The position numbers and the translations under genes are program-made. This document shows, in pieces, positions 54,645 through 63,859 of a DNA stretch of 64,000 nt (position 1 is its first letter; every line of letters starts with the position of its first letter). The notes under the pieces were generated by a model. That model had not been told where the DNA came from, searched no databases, and saw only the letters and a program-made list of their open reading frames with translations. The stretch is taken from contig CAIUHP010000045.1 of assembly GCA_903899015.1 (NCBI GenBank), positions 112,538 through 176,537 of the forward strand, in the 5' to 3' direction. The stretch is from an uncultured Armatimonadota bacterium. Its GTDB lineage: Bacteria > Armatimonadota > Fimbriimonadia > Fimbriimonadales > Fimbriimonadaceae.

Positions 54645-55545
54645 ACGCGGCATACCCATCTTCTTTATCTGCATCCTCTTTTTAGGCGTTTTACGCGTGT
54701 TCCTTCAGCGCCTTGAATTTCCTTTGGGTGTCGTGCCCATCGCGAATGTTCTCATGTGCGAGATTTTTTTGGGCATTCCTTTGTTGGCTCTGTGCTATGC
54801 CGCCAAGGATGAGTGGACACCAAAAACGGCCTTGATGTTTCTCGTCGGTGGAGTGTTCACCCAACTCATATGCGTTTATCTCACCAAACGTGTTTTGCAT
54901 GGACCCAACGTCACTGCTGACATTGTCAATGCGATTGGCCAAGTTGGCCTTCCGGTTTGGTGCGTTGGCCTTGGAGCGCTACTAGCGACCCTCATCAAAG
55001 ACAAAAATCTCGTTGTCCCCATCGCGATTTTTCTTGCCTGCTTTGATATGTTTCTGGTGTTTAGCCCGTACGGCGTGACTCAAATGGTCATCAAGCAGAT
55101 GCCCTCTGTGTTGCCTGCGATTGGTGCCGCGATTCCCGTTGCCTCGGCAACCAACCCGACCACCGGACGTGTAGCGGCTGGATCATTTGCAGGTCCCGCC
55201 GATTTTATGTTTCTCGCGATGTTTATGATCGCGCTCTTTCGGTTCAATCTGCAAGCAAGACGGACGGTTATGGTCGTCATTCCGACGCTGCTTTTTTACA
55301 TGCTCATCGTTGGCTTATTCCACTGGGCGCTTCCGGCGTTGTTGCCCATCGGAGCATGTGTTCTCATTGTCAATTGGAAGTCGTTCAACCTTTCCAAGGA
55401 CGAGAAGATTTCAACTGCTCTCGTTGCCGCTTTAGGGATTGGCCTTTTTACGTGGGGAATGTTCCAGAAGCCGAAAGTTGTGCCAGTTGACCCTTGGAAT
55501 ACGGGGAACGTCCGAAAAGCTTCAGAATCTCCAAACTCGCGGTAG
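54622..55545 (+). CDS. Presenilin/signal-peptide-peptidase-like intramembrane aspartyl protease (candidate)
   Basis: 307 residues with about nine hydrophobic segments. Three motifs occur in the order and spacing of family A22 proteases. A membrane helix ends FLACFDMFLVFSP (Asp142, compare YD of presenilin/SPP). A later helix starts GPADFMFLAMFMIALF (Asp194, compare GxGD). The helix after that holds WALPALLPIG (PAL, 238-240). The interval of 52 residues between aspartates is like that in SPP and archaeal homologues, and the length is near that of archaeal PSH. GxGD is GPAD here, so activity must be tested. GGAGG lies 9 nt before the ATG, within the end of the GT4 gene. Confidence 0.65.
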   Translation: MEATQGSKRGIPIFFICILFLGVLRVFLQRLEFPLGVVPIANVLMCEIFLGIPLLALCYAAKDEWTPKTALMFLVGGVFTQLICVYLTKRVLHGPNVTADIVNAIGQVGLPVWCVGLGALLATLIKDKNLVVPIAIFLACFDMFLVFSPYGVTQMVIKQMPSVLPAIGAAIPVASATNPTTGRVAAGSFAGPADFMFLAMFMIALFRFNLQARRTVMVVIPTLLFYMLIVGLFHWALPALLPIGACVLIVNWKSFNLSKDEKISTALVAALGIGLFTWGMFQKPKVVPVDPWNTGNVRKASESPNSR

Positions 55546-56359
55546 CAAGGCGGTCCAACGCGACTCCGTGGCGGAATCCCTCTCGATTGAGAAGGTAGAC
55601 AAGGTCTTCGGTAGCTAAGTTTCCAGTGGCTCCAGGAGCATAAGGACAACCACCAAGACCTCCCGCACTGGAATCAAAAGCTCGGATCCCAAGTTCCAAC
55701 GCTTTCGAGACGTTTGCAACCGCTGTTCCATGCGTGTCGTGAAAGTGATAAGCAAATTTCTCGATGGGAATAACTTCAAGAAGTGTGTTCGTGAGGGAAT
55801 GTACTTCGCTTGGGCCAGCGACCCCGATGGTGTCTCCGATGCTTATGTCATCCACGCCCATTTCGAGAAGCTTCATTGAGACTTCGCGAACCGCCGATGG
55901 AGCGACAAGCCCGGCAAACGGACATTCGAAGGCGGTGCTGACATATCCACGGACCCAACCACCTGGCACTTGCGCCCTGAATTCTTCGATGACGGCTCGA
56001 AATGCTTCTAAAGACTCTTCGACCGACATGTTAATGTTCTTGCGCGTAAATGCGTCACTAGCCGCCGTAAACACCGCAATCCGTTTGACACCGACCACAA
56101 TGGCTCGTTCAAGTCCCTTGGCGTTCGGTACGAGCGCGCTAAAGAGAGGCGAAGAAGGCAGGTGAGGCCAAAGCTCGGCCGCATCTCCAAGTTGAGGAAC
56201 CCATTTAGGTGAAACAAAGCTTGTTGCTTCAATTTCGTTGAGACCCGCATCCGCCAACGCTTGAATAAAGCGAAGTTTTACGTCCGTCGGAATCGGTAGT
56301 TTCTCATTTTGGAGGCCATCACGCGGGCCAACATCGATGATTCGTACCTGATCACTCAC
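55448..56359 (-). CDS. HMG-CoA lyase-like enzyme
   Basis: 303 residues. The opening VRIIDVGPRDGLQNEK is the HMG-CoA-lyase/DRE-TIM signature. ATSFVSPKWVPQ, VSTAFECPF, GDTIGVAGP, FHDTHGTAVAN (metal His) and GGLGGCPYAPGATGN with the flexible catalytic cysteine loop complete it. It should cleave HMG-CoA or a related acyl-CoA to acetyl-CoA plus a ketone, as in leucine breakdown. It is last in a four-gene minus-strand operon. Its 3' end overlaps the convergent presenilin-like gene by 98 bp. Confidence 0.92.
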   Translation of the reverse strand: MSDQVRIIDVGPRDGLQNEKLPIPTDVKLRFIQALADAGLNEIEATSFVSPKWVPQLGDAAELWPHLPSSPLFSALVPNAKGLERAIVVGVKRIAVFTAASDAFTRKNINMSVEESLEAFRAVIEEFRAQVPGGWVRGYVSTAFECPFAGLVAPSAVREVSMKLLEMGVDDISIGDTIGVAGPSEVHSLTNTLLEVIPIEKFAYHFHDTHGTAVANVSKALELGIRAFDSSAGGLGGCPYAPGATGNLATEDLVYLLNREGFRHGVALDRLATASLEILKLFGRSPYSKGQLAQLSASGTFPT

Positions 56360-56798
56360 CGAGGACTCCTGCGGCCGTCACGACGGCGAGAACCGAACCA
56401 TCCGTAACTTGATCGCCCTTCGAAACCGAAATTTGAGTCACCGTGCCATCGAAGGGAGCGTTGAACGGCTGTTGTGTCTTCATCGCTTCCAAGACGAGAA
56501 TGGTTTCCCCTTTCTTGATTGCATCGCCGACCTGACGACGAACATCCACAATAAGCCCAGGCATGGGAGCACGTAGCTCACCCGAACCAACATGTGATGA
56601 AACTCGGGCCCGGTTCTGACGTTCTTCGACCTGAAATTGTCGACCCTTGTAGGAGACATGGGTCACATCGCCGACTCGAACCGCAACTGCGGTAAACGTA
56701 CCTTCTGGAGTGCGAACGTAAAGACGATCTCCAAGTCGAGTGATCTCGGCTCCGTCGTCTTGAAGTTCGACCTCGTCTCCGTTGACGAAGCGTTTCAT
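56352..56798 (-). CDS. Biotin carboxyl carrier-type protein
   Basis: 148 residues. The C-terminal 75 form a biotinyl domain with Lys107 in LVLEAMKTQQ and APMPGLIVDVRRQVGD. The N-terminal half is a beta-rich segment typical of acyl-CoA carboxylase biotin-carrier subunits. It would carry biotin for a carboxylase of the 3-methylcrotonyl- or propionyl-CoA class, but no biotin carboxylase or carboxyltransferase gene is in the window. Its start overlaps the C26 gene stop by 4 bp and its end overlaps the HMG-lyase-like gene by 8 bp. Confidence 0.9.
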   Translation of the reverse strand: MKRFVNGDEVELQDDGAEITRLGDRLYVRTPEGTFTAVAVRVGDVTHVSYKGRQFQVEERQNRARVSSHVGSGELRAPMPGLIVDVRRQVGDAIKKGETILVLEAMKTQQPFNAPFDGTVTQISVSKGDQVTDGSVLAVVTAAGVLGE

Positions 56799-57514
56799 TT
56801 GTTGACCGTTTGTTTTCTCTCGGCGTACTCCGAGGCTGCTTTGATGAATTGAGCGAAGAGATTCTGAGTTGCCGCACTTTCGAGAGTGCGTTCAGGATGC
56901 CACTGAACTCCGATCATCCAAGGATGGTCGTTTGCTTCAATGGCCTCAACTGTTCCATCCTCTGAGTGCGAGACGATGGTTAATCCTTGACCCAAGTCTT
57001 TCACCGCCTGGTGGTGGTAACTCTTACCAACTACCTTTGACTCCCCAATTAACTGATGCAGATGAGATCCTTCGTCAATCTGATATTCCTGCATGGTTCC
57101 TCCGGTATGGGAGGAATGTCCAACAACGTCGGGTAAGTGCTGGATGAGTGTTCCACCCCGCGTTACGTTGATAAATTGGCATCCATAGCAAATCCCAAAT
57201 ACGGGAAGATCGGGATTTACCTCAGAGAGAAGTTGCTGCTCAGCAGCAAATCGAGCTGGATCTTGCAACGAAACTTTGGGGTGGTTCTCTTCGCCAAATT
57301 GAGCCGCATCGATATCGTCACCGCCGGGAATAAGCCATCCGTGAATCATCTCAGCTACCACAGACATATCTGCCGTCGGAGGGATCAGAATCGGCACGCC
57401 ACCCGCGTCTGAAATGCTTTGGGCGTAATTCCAATTGAGTTCCAGTTTCCCGCGCGTTCGCACATCTTCTGGATCGTGTTGACAATCGATGGTTATTCCA
57501 ATGATCGGTTTCAT
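56795..57514 (-). CDS. Gamma-glutamyl (GABA) hydrolase-like class I amidotransferase (C26)
   Basis: 239 residues. The nucleophile Cys109 is in FGICYGCQF and the catalytic His-Glu pair in IGVQWHPE. The start KPIIGITIDC and LIPGGDDID are as in PuuD/YvdE-like proteins. It may hydrolyse gamma-glutamyl-GABA or a related gamma-glutamyl amide; with speD/speE elsewhere in the window polyamine breakdown is one option (inference). It is second in the operon, 19 bp after the E2 stop. Confidence 0.9.
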   Translation of the reverse strand: MKPIIGITIDCQHDPEDVRTRGKLELNWNYAQSISDAGGVPILIPPTADMSVVAEMIHGWLIPGGDDIDAAQFGEENHPKVSLQDPARFAAEQQLLSEVNPDLPVFGICYGCQFINVTRGGTLIQHLPDVVGHSSHTGGTMQEYQIDEGSHLHQLIGESKVVGKSYHHQAVKDLGQGLTIVSHSEDGTVEAIEANDHPWMIGVQWHPERTLESAATQNLFAQFIKAASEYAERKQTVNK

Positions 57515-57533
57515 ATCGCAAAGGTTTCTGATT

Positions 57534-58709
57534 CTACGCGTTAATCAGGCTCATCATCGATTCGACCTTCTCTTTGACGGCGTTCAGGAATTCGGCTGCT
57601 CCAACTCCGTTGATCAAGCGATGGTCGAAGGTGAGCGCGACATTTGCCGTCATTTGAAGCTTGAGTTCAAGACTGTGAGAATCGAGCGCATTATGAACCG
57701 CGCCTAAGAAAAGGGTAGCCACGGCCGGCGATACCACGACCGGGATGGCATCGAGAATGCCAAAACTCTGCATGTTAGTTAAAGAAATGGATACTGATTC
57801 GTTGGCCTGATCTTTACCTTCTCGAGCCAACTTGATCTGCTCGCGGGCTTTATCGGCAAATTCGTGCCAAGTCAAAGTATCAGCATCAGGAACGACTGCA
57901 ATGACCAGTTCATCACCCGGATTGCTGACCGCGATGCCAAGTTGAACGTGATGGTAAGTTCGAACCGTATCGTCTCCCACCAGGGTCGAGCGGAACATTG
58001 GGAAGTCCTTCAGCGCTTGCGTCACGGCATAAGCAAACATGGTGAATGCACTCGGCTGGAAAGCATCACCAGAAGCTTTCATACGTGTTCGGCAATGGTC
58101 AATCGAACTCCAATTGACGGCGACACTCATCGTTCCGGGAACCACGAGTTGAGCGCCTCGTACTAACCTTGAAGCCAGCAATCTCTGCTTCGGTGCCTGA
58201 GGTGCCTCGGAATAAGGTTTTGCGACGCTCGGTGTCGATGCTCCTCCGGTAGCTAGAAAAGCATCAATATCAGCAGGCATGAGCTTAGCGGTTCCTGCGG
58301 CGAGTGTTGTTAACTGAGTGTCCGTGAGCCCTTTCTCTTTCGCGCACGCCCGAGTGCGTGGTGAAATGTTGAACCCTCGCGTTCCGTTAGAGTTGCCTTC
58401 TTCAACCTTGGGCTCCACAGAAGCGGCTTGCGTTGGAGCTCCGTGCACAACCATTTCTTGAACGTCTCCTTGAACTTCCATCTGCGCCACTTCGGCACCA
58501 ATGGCAAGGATTTCATCCGGCTGAGCAAGCCAAGAGACTAACACACCGTCGTATGGCGATTCCACATCCATGACCGCTTTATCGGTTTCCATCTGATAGA
58601 TGGGTTCGTCACGTTTGATGGTGTCGCCTGGTTGCTTGAGAACAGCGACGAGTCGGGCTTCTTGGAGCCCTTCTCCGATCTGGGGTATGCGTACAGAAAT
58701 AACTGGCAT
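57534..58709 (-). CDS. 2-oxo acid dehydrogenase E2 (dihydrolipoyl acyltransferase)
   Basis: 391 residues. An N-terminal lipoyl domain (Lys44 in METDKAVMD), a peripheral-subunit-binding domain (ISPRTRACAKEKGL) and a catalytic domain (about 175-391) are present. The catalytic motif reads TFDHRLINGVGAAEF: the His is kept but the usual Asp of HRxxDG is Asn. It could be the core of a pyruvate or branched-chain complex; the operon with an HMG-lyase-like enzyme favours branched-chain acids (inference). E1 and E3 are not in the window. The leader holds a hairpin at 58719-58738. Confidence 0.88.
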   Translation of the reverse strand: MPVISVRIPQIGEGLQEARLVAVLKQPGDTIKRDEPIYQMETDKAVMDVESPYDGVLVSWLAQPDEILAIGAEVAQMEVQGDVQEMVVHGAPTQAASVEPKVEEGNSNGTRGFNISPRTRACAKEKGLTDTQLTTLAAGTAKLMPADIDAFLATGGASTPSVAKPYSEAPQAPKQRLLASRLVRGAQLVVPGTMSVAVNWSSIDHCRTRMKASGDAFQPSAFTMFAYAVTQALKDFPMFRSTLVGDDTVRTYHHVQLGIAVSNPGDELVIAVVPDADTLTWHEFADKAREQIKLAREGKDQANESVSISLTNMQSFGILDAIPVVVSPAVATLFLGAVHNALDSHSLELKLQMTANVALTFDHRLINGVGAAEFLNAVKEKVESMMSLINA

Positions 58710-58718
58710 CTTCTAGTC

Positions 58719-58738
58719 AAAGCGCTCCTTTGCGCTTT
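58719..58738 (-). promoter_or_regulatory. Hairpin in the leader of the E2 operon
   Basis: Perfect 7-bp arms (58719-58725 and 58732-58738) with a 6-nt loop, 9 nt before the ATG at 58709. On the minus strand the loop holds AAAGGA. It may modulate translation or bind a regulator. Confidence 0.35.
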
Positions 58739-58800
58739 GTGAGTTTGACACACGCTGAGAAAGGTTTTTGGGGATTCTGGTGCGAGAATAGGTGTCTTAA

Positions 58801-61800
58801 CTAGGAGTCAATGAAGTGTTGGCATTCGGCGATCAGGTCATTGAAGAATTTTTCACACCGATCAACGTGCCTGTAAGGCTGATTTGACTCGGAAATCGAC
58901 TCAATCTCCTGACATATGTCGGCGAAGGAATTGGCTCCGATCGAGAGACTGCTGCCTTTAAGCGTATGGGATAGCCGATTCATGGCGCTGTAGGATTGTG
59001 TGTGGCAGGCTTCCAGTAATTGCTTCATGACATCGGGCATGGCAGAAACATAAATCCTAAGAATTTGCTTTATAACTTCTGAATCGCCGCCTGACATATC
59101 TTGCAGGTAGTTCCAATCCACCTTCGATGCCTGCTTTGATTCCGGCTTGAGCCACATCATCAGCTTGTCGACAAGTTCGCCAGAGTGGACTGGCTTACTA
59201 ATATAGTCGTCCATTCCCGCGTCGATACAACGCTCCCTATCTCCCTGCATTGCGTGAGCTGTCATCGCTAAGATCGTCGGTTGTTTTGGATGACGGTTAT
59301 TCGAGCGAATGAGCCCGGTGGCGGTCAAACCATCCATTTCTGGCATCTGGACGTCCATGAGAATGACGTCATAGAGGGTCTGGTCTGCCTTTTCTACTGC
59401 TTCTTTTCCGTTAGAAACGATGTCTACTTGGAACCCGATTCGCTCCAGTTGATGTTCCGCAACTTTCTGATTGACGACATTGTCCTCAGCAAGAAGCGCC
59501 CGCATTCCTGAGAATGATTCGGCAGTAGATTCGACGCCACTTGTTGAGTCTTTATTGCTCAGTAGAACGTATTCCAACGTCCTGCGGGTAACCGGAAGGT
59601 TGATGCACCCATCGAAACCGGGAGGGGGCGCGGTCACCGTTGACGAGAGTAAGACCAGCTTGGTCGAATCGCTCACCAACGATTGCAGGATGCTCCAAGT
59701 CAACTCAGGAATGGTGCTCTGGTCGACCAGTACTGTAACCGTATAGTCTTTCTGCAGGCTAGTCACTGAAACGTCTTGGGTGGTATTGACTGCAATATAG
59801 GCTGCGCCAAGCCCTTCAAACATGTGCCGCAGGCGGCCTACGGTCCCAAAGTTCTGCGAAACAAGAATGACCGCGTGTTGTTCGAGGATGCGAGTTGGTT
59901 GAGAAGCGCTCGAAGGTTCCAAAGGTAAGAACACGTCGAATCGACTTCCTTTACCGGGCTCGCTCTTGAGGGCCACACTCCCCTTCATCAAATCAACAAG
60001 CTGCCTGACGATTGCGAGTCCTAAACCAGTGCCACCGAACTGACGAGTTGTGGAGCCGTCGGCCTGTGTAAAGCTCTCGAAAATAGCTCGGTGCCTTTGC
60101 TCGGCAATTCCTAGTCCGGTGTCTTCAACCCAAAGTTGAATGCCTTCTTCGCTCGTTTTAAGGCCAATCGTGATTTGGCCCCGACTAGTGAATTTAACGG
60201 CGTTACTTGCGAGATTAGTTAATATTTGGCGAATGCGCGTGGAATCGCCTCGGTAGCTTGACGATACGGTGTATTCGGCATCAATGAGTAGGTCAAGCCG
60301 CTTTTCATGGGCAGCCAGTCCAACAATGGTCGCCACATCTTCGACGATCTCTAAGATGTCGACATCTTCTTCCTCTAAAGCCAGCTTTCCAGCTTCAATT
60401 TTTGAGAAATCTAGGATGTCATTTAGAATCGTCATCAAACCTTCCGCACTGGTTCGGATGGTAAATGCGCACTTCTGCTGTTCTTGGGTGAGATTTGATC
60501 CAAGAAGTATTTCAGCCATTCCGATAACTCCATTCATGGGAGTTCGGATTTCATGACTCAAATTGGCCAGGAATTCGGATTTGAGCCGCGAAGCTTCGAG
60601 GGCTTGTTCCCGTGCGTTTAGAATGGCATCCTCAGCAAGTTGCTGTTCAGTGACATCCTGGACGACTCCAACTACTTTTAACTGATTTCCTTCTGAGTCA
60701 AGAAGTATGCGCGCGGTGGTAACCACATGTCTCAACTCCCCGTTTGGGCGGAAGATTCTCCGTTTTACTCGGTACGGCGCACCCGTTAAAGTCGTGTGTT
60801 GGATGTTGCTACGGACCATCTCCTTATCGTCTGGATGGACCGTCTCAAGCAACTCGGGCATGGTGGGTGGAGGCGAACTCGGATCGATTCCGTAGATTCG
60901 GTAAGTTTGAGGGCTCCACCATATTTTGCCGGTTTGAAAGTCAAGTTCCCAGGTACCAAGATTGGCAATATCCTGAGCTTCAAGGAGTCGTGTTTCACTT
61001 TCGCGCAAGGCTAATTCATCGAGCTTTCTCTGGGTGATGTCCTTGTGAGATCCCGCGACCCGAATCGTTTGACCTTCCTCGTCAAAAATTGCTTTTCCGC
61101 GTGAGCTGATCCATCGCCATGATCCGTCGCGATGGCGCATACGGAATTCGACTTGATGAGGAACTTCAGGATTATGTTTGTAATTGTCTTGGTATTGCCG
61201 AACGCGCCCGAGGTCGTCAGGATGGATGCGAGTCCACCAGGTTTCACGGGTGTTTGGTAACTCATGATCTTCAAAACCGAGAATCTCTTTCCATCGAGGG
61301 GAATAGTAGCGTTCCCCGGTCCGTACATCGACATCCCAGACGCCATCTTGAGATCCCGCTACTGCTAATTCAAAGCGTGACTTACTTTTTTCAAGTGCCG
61401 CTTGGGCAATACGTTCCTCAGTGACGTCTACTCCAATCCCGATTATGTAATCGATCTCGCCATTAGGCAGAAGAACGGTTGAGAAGGAACCTTTCAAAAG
61501 ACACGTGGAGCCGTCTTTCTTGAGCCAGGGATTCTCGCAATGTACGGGCTCTTTTGATCGAACAATGTCTTCTAGTTTCTGCTGCGCCGCAGGAACGAGG
61601 TGCTCGGGAGTCATCGTGTCTATGTAACTTTTTCCAACCAGATCTTCTTCGGAAAAGCCGGTGATTAGGCTACAAGCGGGATTAATGTGACGAATGAATC
61701 CATGAGGGTCAACGATGATAATTGCACAGTCTGCTCGGTCAAAAATGACCTTGCCGAGTCCTTGAAGGGAGCCATAGACGTCAGCCAGCGCAAGCGGCGA

Positions 61801-61878
61801 GCCGTTAATTTTATGGGATTCTTCTGTCAGGTTTTGGCTCGAAGTGCTCATGAAATAGTTCGTGCGCGGCCCCCTCAT
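58801..61878 (-). CDS. Hybrid histidine kinase (PAS-PAS-PAS-HisKA-HATPase-REC-REC-HPt)
   Basis: 1025 residues, no membrane segment. In order: three PAS domains (about 35-155, 160-285, 290-415), HisKA with H-box LSHEIRTPMNGVIGM, HATPase (NLASNAVKFT, EDTGLGI, GTGLGLAI), a degenerate receiver (about 665-780), a complete receiver (LLAEDNVVNQ, LMDVQMPEMDG, ISKPVH) and a C-terminal HPt with the phospho-His in LSHTLKGSS. It supports an internal four-step relay. The first receiver lacks the paired acidic residues and the lysine. ATG 61878 is used; ATG 61851 is also possible. Divergent from proS. Confidence 0.93.
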   Translation of the reverse strand: MRGPRTNYFMSTSSQNLTEESHKINGSPLALADVYGSLQGLGKVIFDRADCAIIIVDPHGFIRHINPACSLITGFSEEDLVGKSYIDTMTPEHLVPAAQQKLEDIVRSKEPVHCENPWLKKDGSTCLLKGSFSTVLLPNGEIDYIIGIGVDVTEERIAQAALEKSKSRFELAVAGSQDGVWDVDVRTGERYYSPRWKEILGFEDHELPNTRETWWTRIHPDDLGRVRQYQDNYKHNPEVPHQVEFRMRHRDGSWRWISSRGKAIFDEEGQTIRVAGSHKDITQRKLDELALRESETRLLEAQDIANLGTWELDFQTGKIWWSPQTYRIYGIDPSSPPPTMPELLETVHPDDKEMVRSNIQHTTLTGAPYRVKRRIFRPNGELRHVVTTARILLDSEGNQLKVVGVVQDVTEQQLAEDAILNAREQALEASRLKSEFLANLSHEIRTPMNGVIGMAEILLGSNLTQEQQKCAFTIRTSAEGLMTILNDILDFSKIEAGKLALEEEDVDILEIVEDVATIVGLAAHEKRLDLLIDAEYTVSSSYRGDSTRIRQILTNLASNAVKFTSRGQITIGLKTSEEGIQLWVEDTGLGIAEQRHRAIFESFTQADGSTTRQFGGTGLGLAIVRQLVDLMKGSVALKSEPGKGSRFDVFLPLEPSSASQPTRILEQHAVILVSQNFGTVGRLRHMFEGLGAAYIAVNTTQDVSVTSLQKDYTVTVLVDQSTIPELTWSILQSLVSDSTKLVLLSSTVTAPPPGFDGCINLPVTRRTLEYVLLSNKDSTSGVESTAESFSGMRALLAEDNVVNQKVAEHQLERIGFQVDIVSNGKEAVEKADQTLYDVILMDVQMPEMDGLTATGLIRSNNRHPKQPTILAMTAHAMQGDRERCIDAGMDDYISKPVHSGELVDKLMMWLKPESKQASKVDWNYLQDMSGGDSEVIKQILRIYVSAMPDVMKQLLEACHTQSYSAMNRLSHTLKGSSLSIGANSFADICQEIESISESNQPYRHVDRCEKFFNDLIAECQHFIDS

Positions 61879-61966
61879 TATTGGACGAATTGTCCTGCTG
61901 ATAAGACCCTAAACTGATGAAGTTGATTCTTTGTGTGCCCTTACGCCTCGTCAGTTGATCTTCGGT

Positions 61967-63487
61967 ATGTCAAACTGCCTTGTTGTGAGTAGCAATCTGG
62001 GAATAACTTCCCGCGAATCTAATTATAGTGAATGGTACAACGAACTTGTACTGAGAGCCGATTTGGCTGATTATTCTGCAGTTCGCGGGTGCATGGTCAT
62101 TAAGCCGCACGGCTACGCCCTTTGGGAGCTGATGCAGCGAGCATTGGACGACATGTTCAAAGAAACAGGGCACGTCAACGCCTATTTCCCGTTACTCATC
62201 CCGCGTTCCTTCTTGGAGAAGGAGGCAGAGCATGTTGACGGTTTCGCTAAAGAATGCGCGGTCGTCACTCATCACCGCTTAAAGGCGAATCCAGCTGGTC
62301 CAGGTCTCATTCCAGATCCAGAAGCAAAGCTTGAAGAAGAACTCATTATTCGTCCGACGAGCGAGACCGTGATTTGGAATACCTACACCAAGTGGATTCA
62401 GAGCTATCGGGATCTTCCGTTGCTCATCAACCAATGGGCAAATGTTGTTCGCTGGGAAATGCGCACGCGATTGTTCTTGCGCACGGCTGAGTTCCTGTGG
62501 CAGGAAGGACATACCGCGCACGCTACCTATGAGGAAGCCGAAGCTGAAGCACTCACTATCTTAAACGAGTGCTACTTCAAATTCGCGGAAGAATGGATGG
62601 CCGTTCCTGTACTAAAGGGAATAAAGAGCAAGAACGAGACGTTCCCAGGCGCGGACCATACCTATTGTATCGAGGCGCTGACCCAAGATAAGCGCGTGAT
62701 TCAGGCTGGCACTTCTCACCACCTTGGTCAGAATTTCGCGAAAGCCTTCGGCACTCAGTTCGTCGATAAAGACAACACGCTGAAGTATGTTTACGCGACA
62801 TCCTGGGGTGTTTCGACTCGCTTGATTGGAACACTCATCATGGCCCACTCAGACGATAAGGGGTTAGTTTGCCCCCCCAAACTTGCACCGATCCAAGTTG
62901 TGATTGTGCCGATGGGACGGGATGAAGAAACGCGCGCTCGAACTTTTGGAGCAAGCGACGAGATTGCAGCCAAACTTAAAGCGCAAGGGATCCGAGTAAA
63001 AGTCGATAAGCGTGAGAAGGAAAGTCCAGGATTCAAATACAACTATTGGGAACTTCGCGGTGTGCCTGTGCGCGTCGAAGTGGGTCCTCGTGATTTGGAT
63101 TCGGGTGCTTTGCCGGTGTCTCGAAGAGACTCGGGCGAAAAGGTTTCGGTCGCGGTGGATGATGTTGTTTCGACTTGCGTTTCCTTGATGTCCGAAATTC
63201 AACAAGCCATTTACGATAAGGCCCTCGCATTTCGAAACGCGAATACGCGGCGGGTCGATACTTGGGCTGAGTTTGAAGAAGCCTTCTCCGGCGAAGGTGG
63301 GCCGGGCTTGATCGTCGCTCATTGGGACGGAACGGCAGAAACGGAGCAAATCATCGCCGATAAGACGAAGGCAACCATTCGCTGCATTCCGTTGGTCGCT
63401 CTAAATCCAAGTGACGAAGAGCCTGGGACCTGCATCCTCACCGGTAAACCGAGTGCCAAACGTGTCGTTTTCGCGAAAGCGTACTGA
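61967..63487 (+). CDS. proS: Prolyl-tRNA synthetase, archaeal/eukaryotic-type (ProS type 3)
   Basis: From the ATG at 61967 the protein is about 506 residues; a TTG at 61931 would add 12 atypical residues. It belongs to the short, archaeal-like class: [29 protein letters not shown], class II motif 2 with [38 protein letters not shown] and motif 3 [16 protein letters not shown], then an anticodon-binding domain and a C-terminal ProS domain. It lacks the bacterial editing insertion. It charges tRNA-Pro. Confidence 0.94.
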   Translation: MSNCLVVSSNLGITSRESNYSEWYNELVLRADLADYSAVRGCMVIKPHGYALWELMQRALDDMFKETGHVNAYFPLLIPRSFLEKEAEHVDGFAKECAVVTHHRLKANPAGPGLIPDPEAKLEEELIIRPTSETVIWNTYTKWIQSYRDLPLLINQWANVVRWEMRTRLFLRTAEFLWQEGHTAHATYEEAEAEALTILNECYFKFAEEWMAVPVLKGIKSKNETFPGADHTYCIEALTQDKRVIQAGTSHHLGQNFAKAFGTQFVDKDNTLKYVYATSWGVSTRLIGTLIMAHSDDKGLVCPPKLAPIQVVIVPMGRDEETRARTFGASDEIAAKLKAQGIRVKVDKREKESPGFKYNYWELRGVPVRVEVGPRDLDSGALPVSRRDSGEKVSVAVDDVVSTCVSLMSEIQQAIYDKALAFRNANTRRVDTWAEFEEAFSGEGGPGLIVAHWDGTAETEQIIADKTKATIRCIPLVALNPSDEEPGTCILTGKPSAKRVVFAKAY

Positions 63488-63492
63488 CCTGT

Positions 63493-63544
63493 AAACTTTG
63501 AGTGCCTCAAAATCGTGTCGACTATTTTGAGGCACTCAAGGTTT
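63493..63544. terminator. Long perfect hairpin after proS
   Basis: Arms 63493-63513 and 63524-63544 (21 bp, one G-U) with a 10-nt loop, just after the proS stop and before the end of the convergent minus-strand gene. No U run follows, so it may also be a processing or repeat element. Confidence 0.65.
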
Positions 63545-63589
63545 ATCAGATTGCTTCGGTGAACTGATCGGTTTTATGTGTTTTTAACC

Positions 63590-63859
63590 CTAGTTCATGA
63601 GCGGATTCTCAGCGCGCCGGAATCCGACAATTTTGGTGATCATGCCGTTGTCGATTGTGAGATGTTCGACTAGCGAATAGCTTGCGGCATGAAATTCGAT
63701 TTCAAGGATTGCTATTGGTTGGTTACAATCCACAAACAGATGAACCAATGAAATCTGGATGACTTTCTTCAAGTACTCCTCAAGTGCTTCAAGGTACGCT
63801 CCTGAATCCATGTATGTTCCAGTTGGAAATATCCCAAGCACATTGGGATCAAGCGGGAT
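63590..63859 (-). pseudogene. NTF2/SnoaL-like protein, 5' end lost to an IS insertion
   Basis: Reading toward its stop at 63590, the frame is open from the IS boundary at 63859 and codes for about 89 residues resembling the C-terminal part of NTF2/SnoaL-like proteins: IPLDPN, GTYMDSGAYLEALEEYL, AILEIEFHAASYS, HLTIDNGMITKIVGFR. The N-terminal helices expected before the first strand are missing. A GTG at 63841 could start an 83-residue product, but the frame appears to have been cut at 63860. Original function unknown. Confidence 0.6.
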
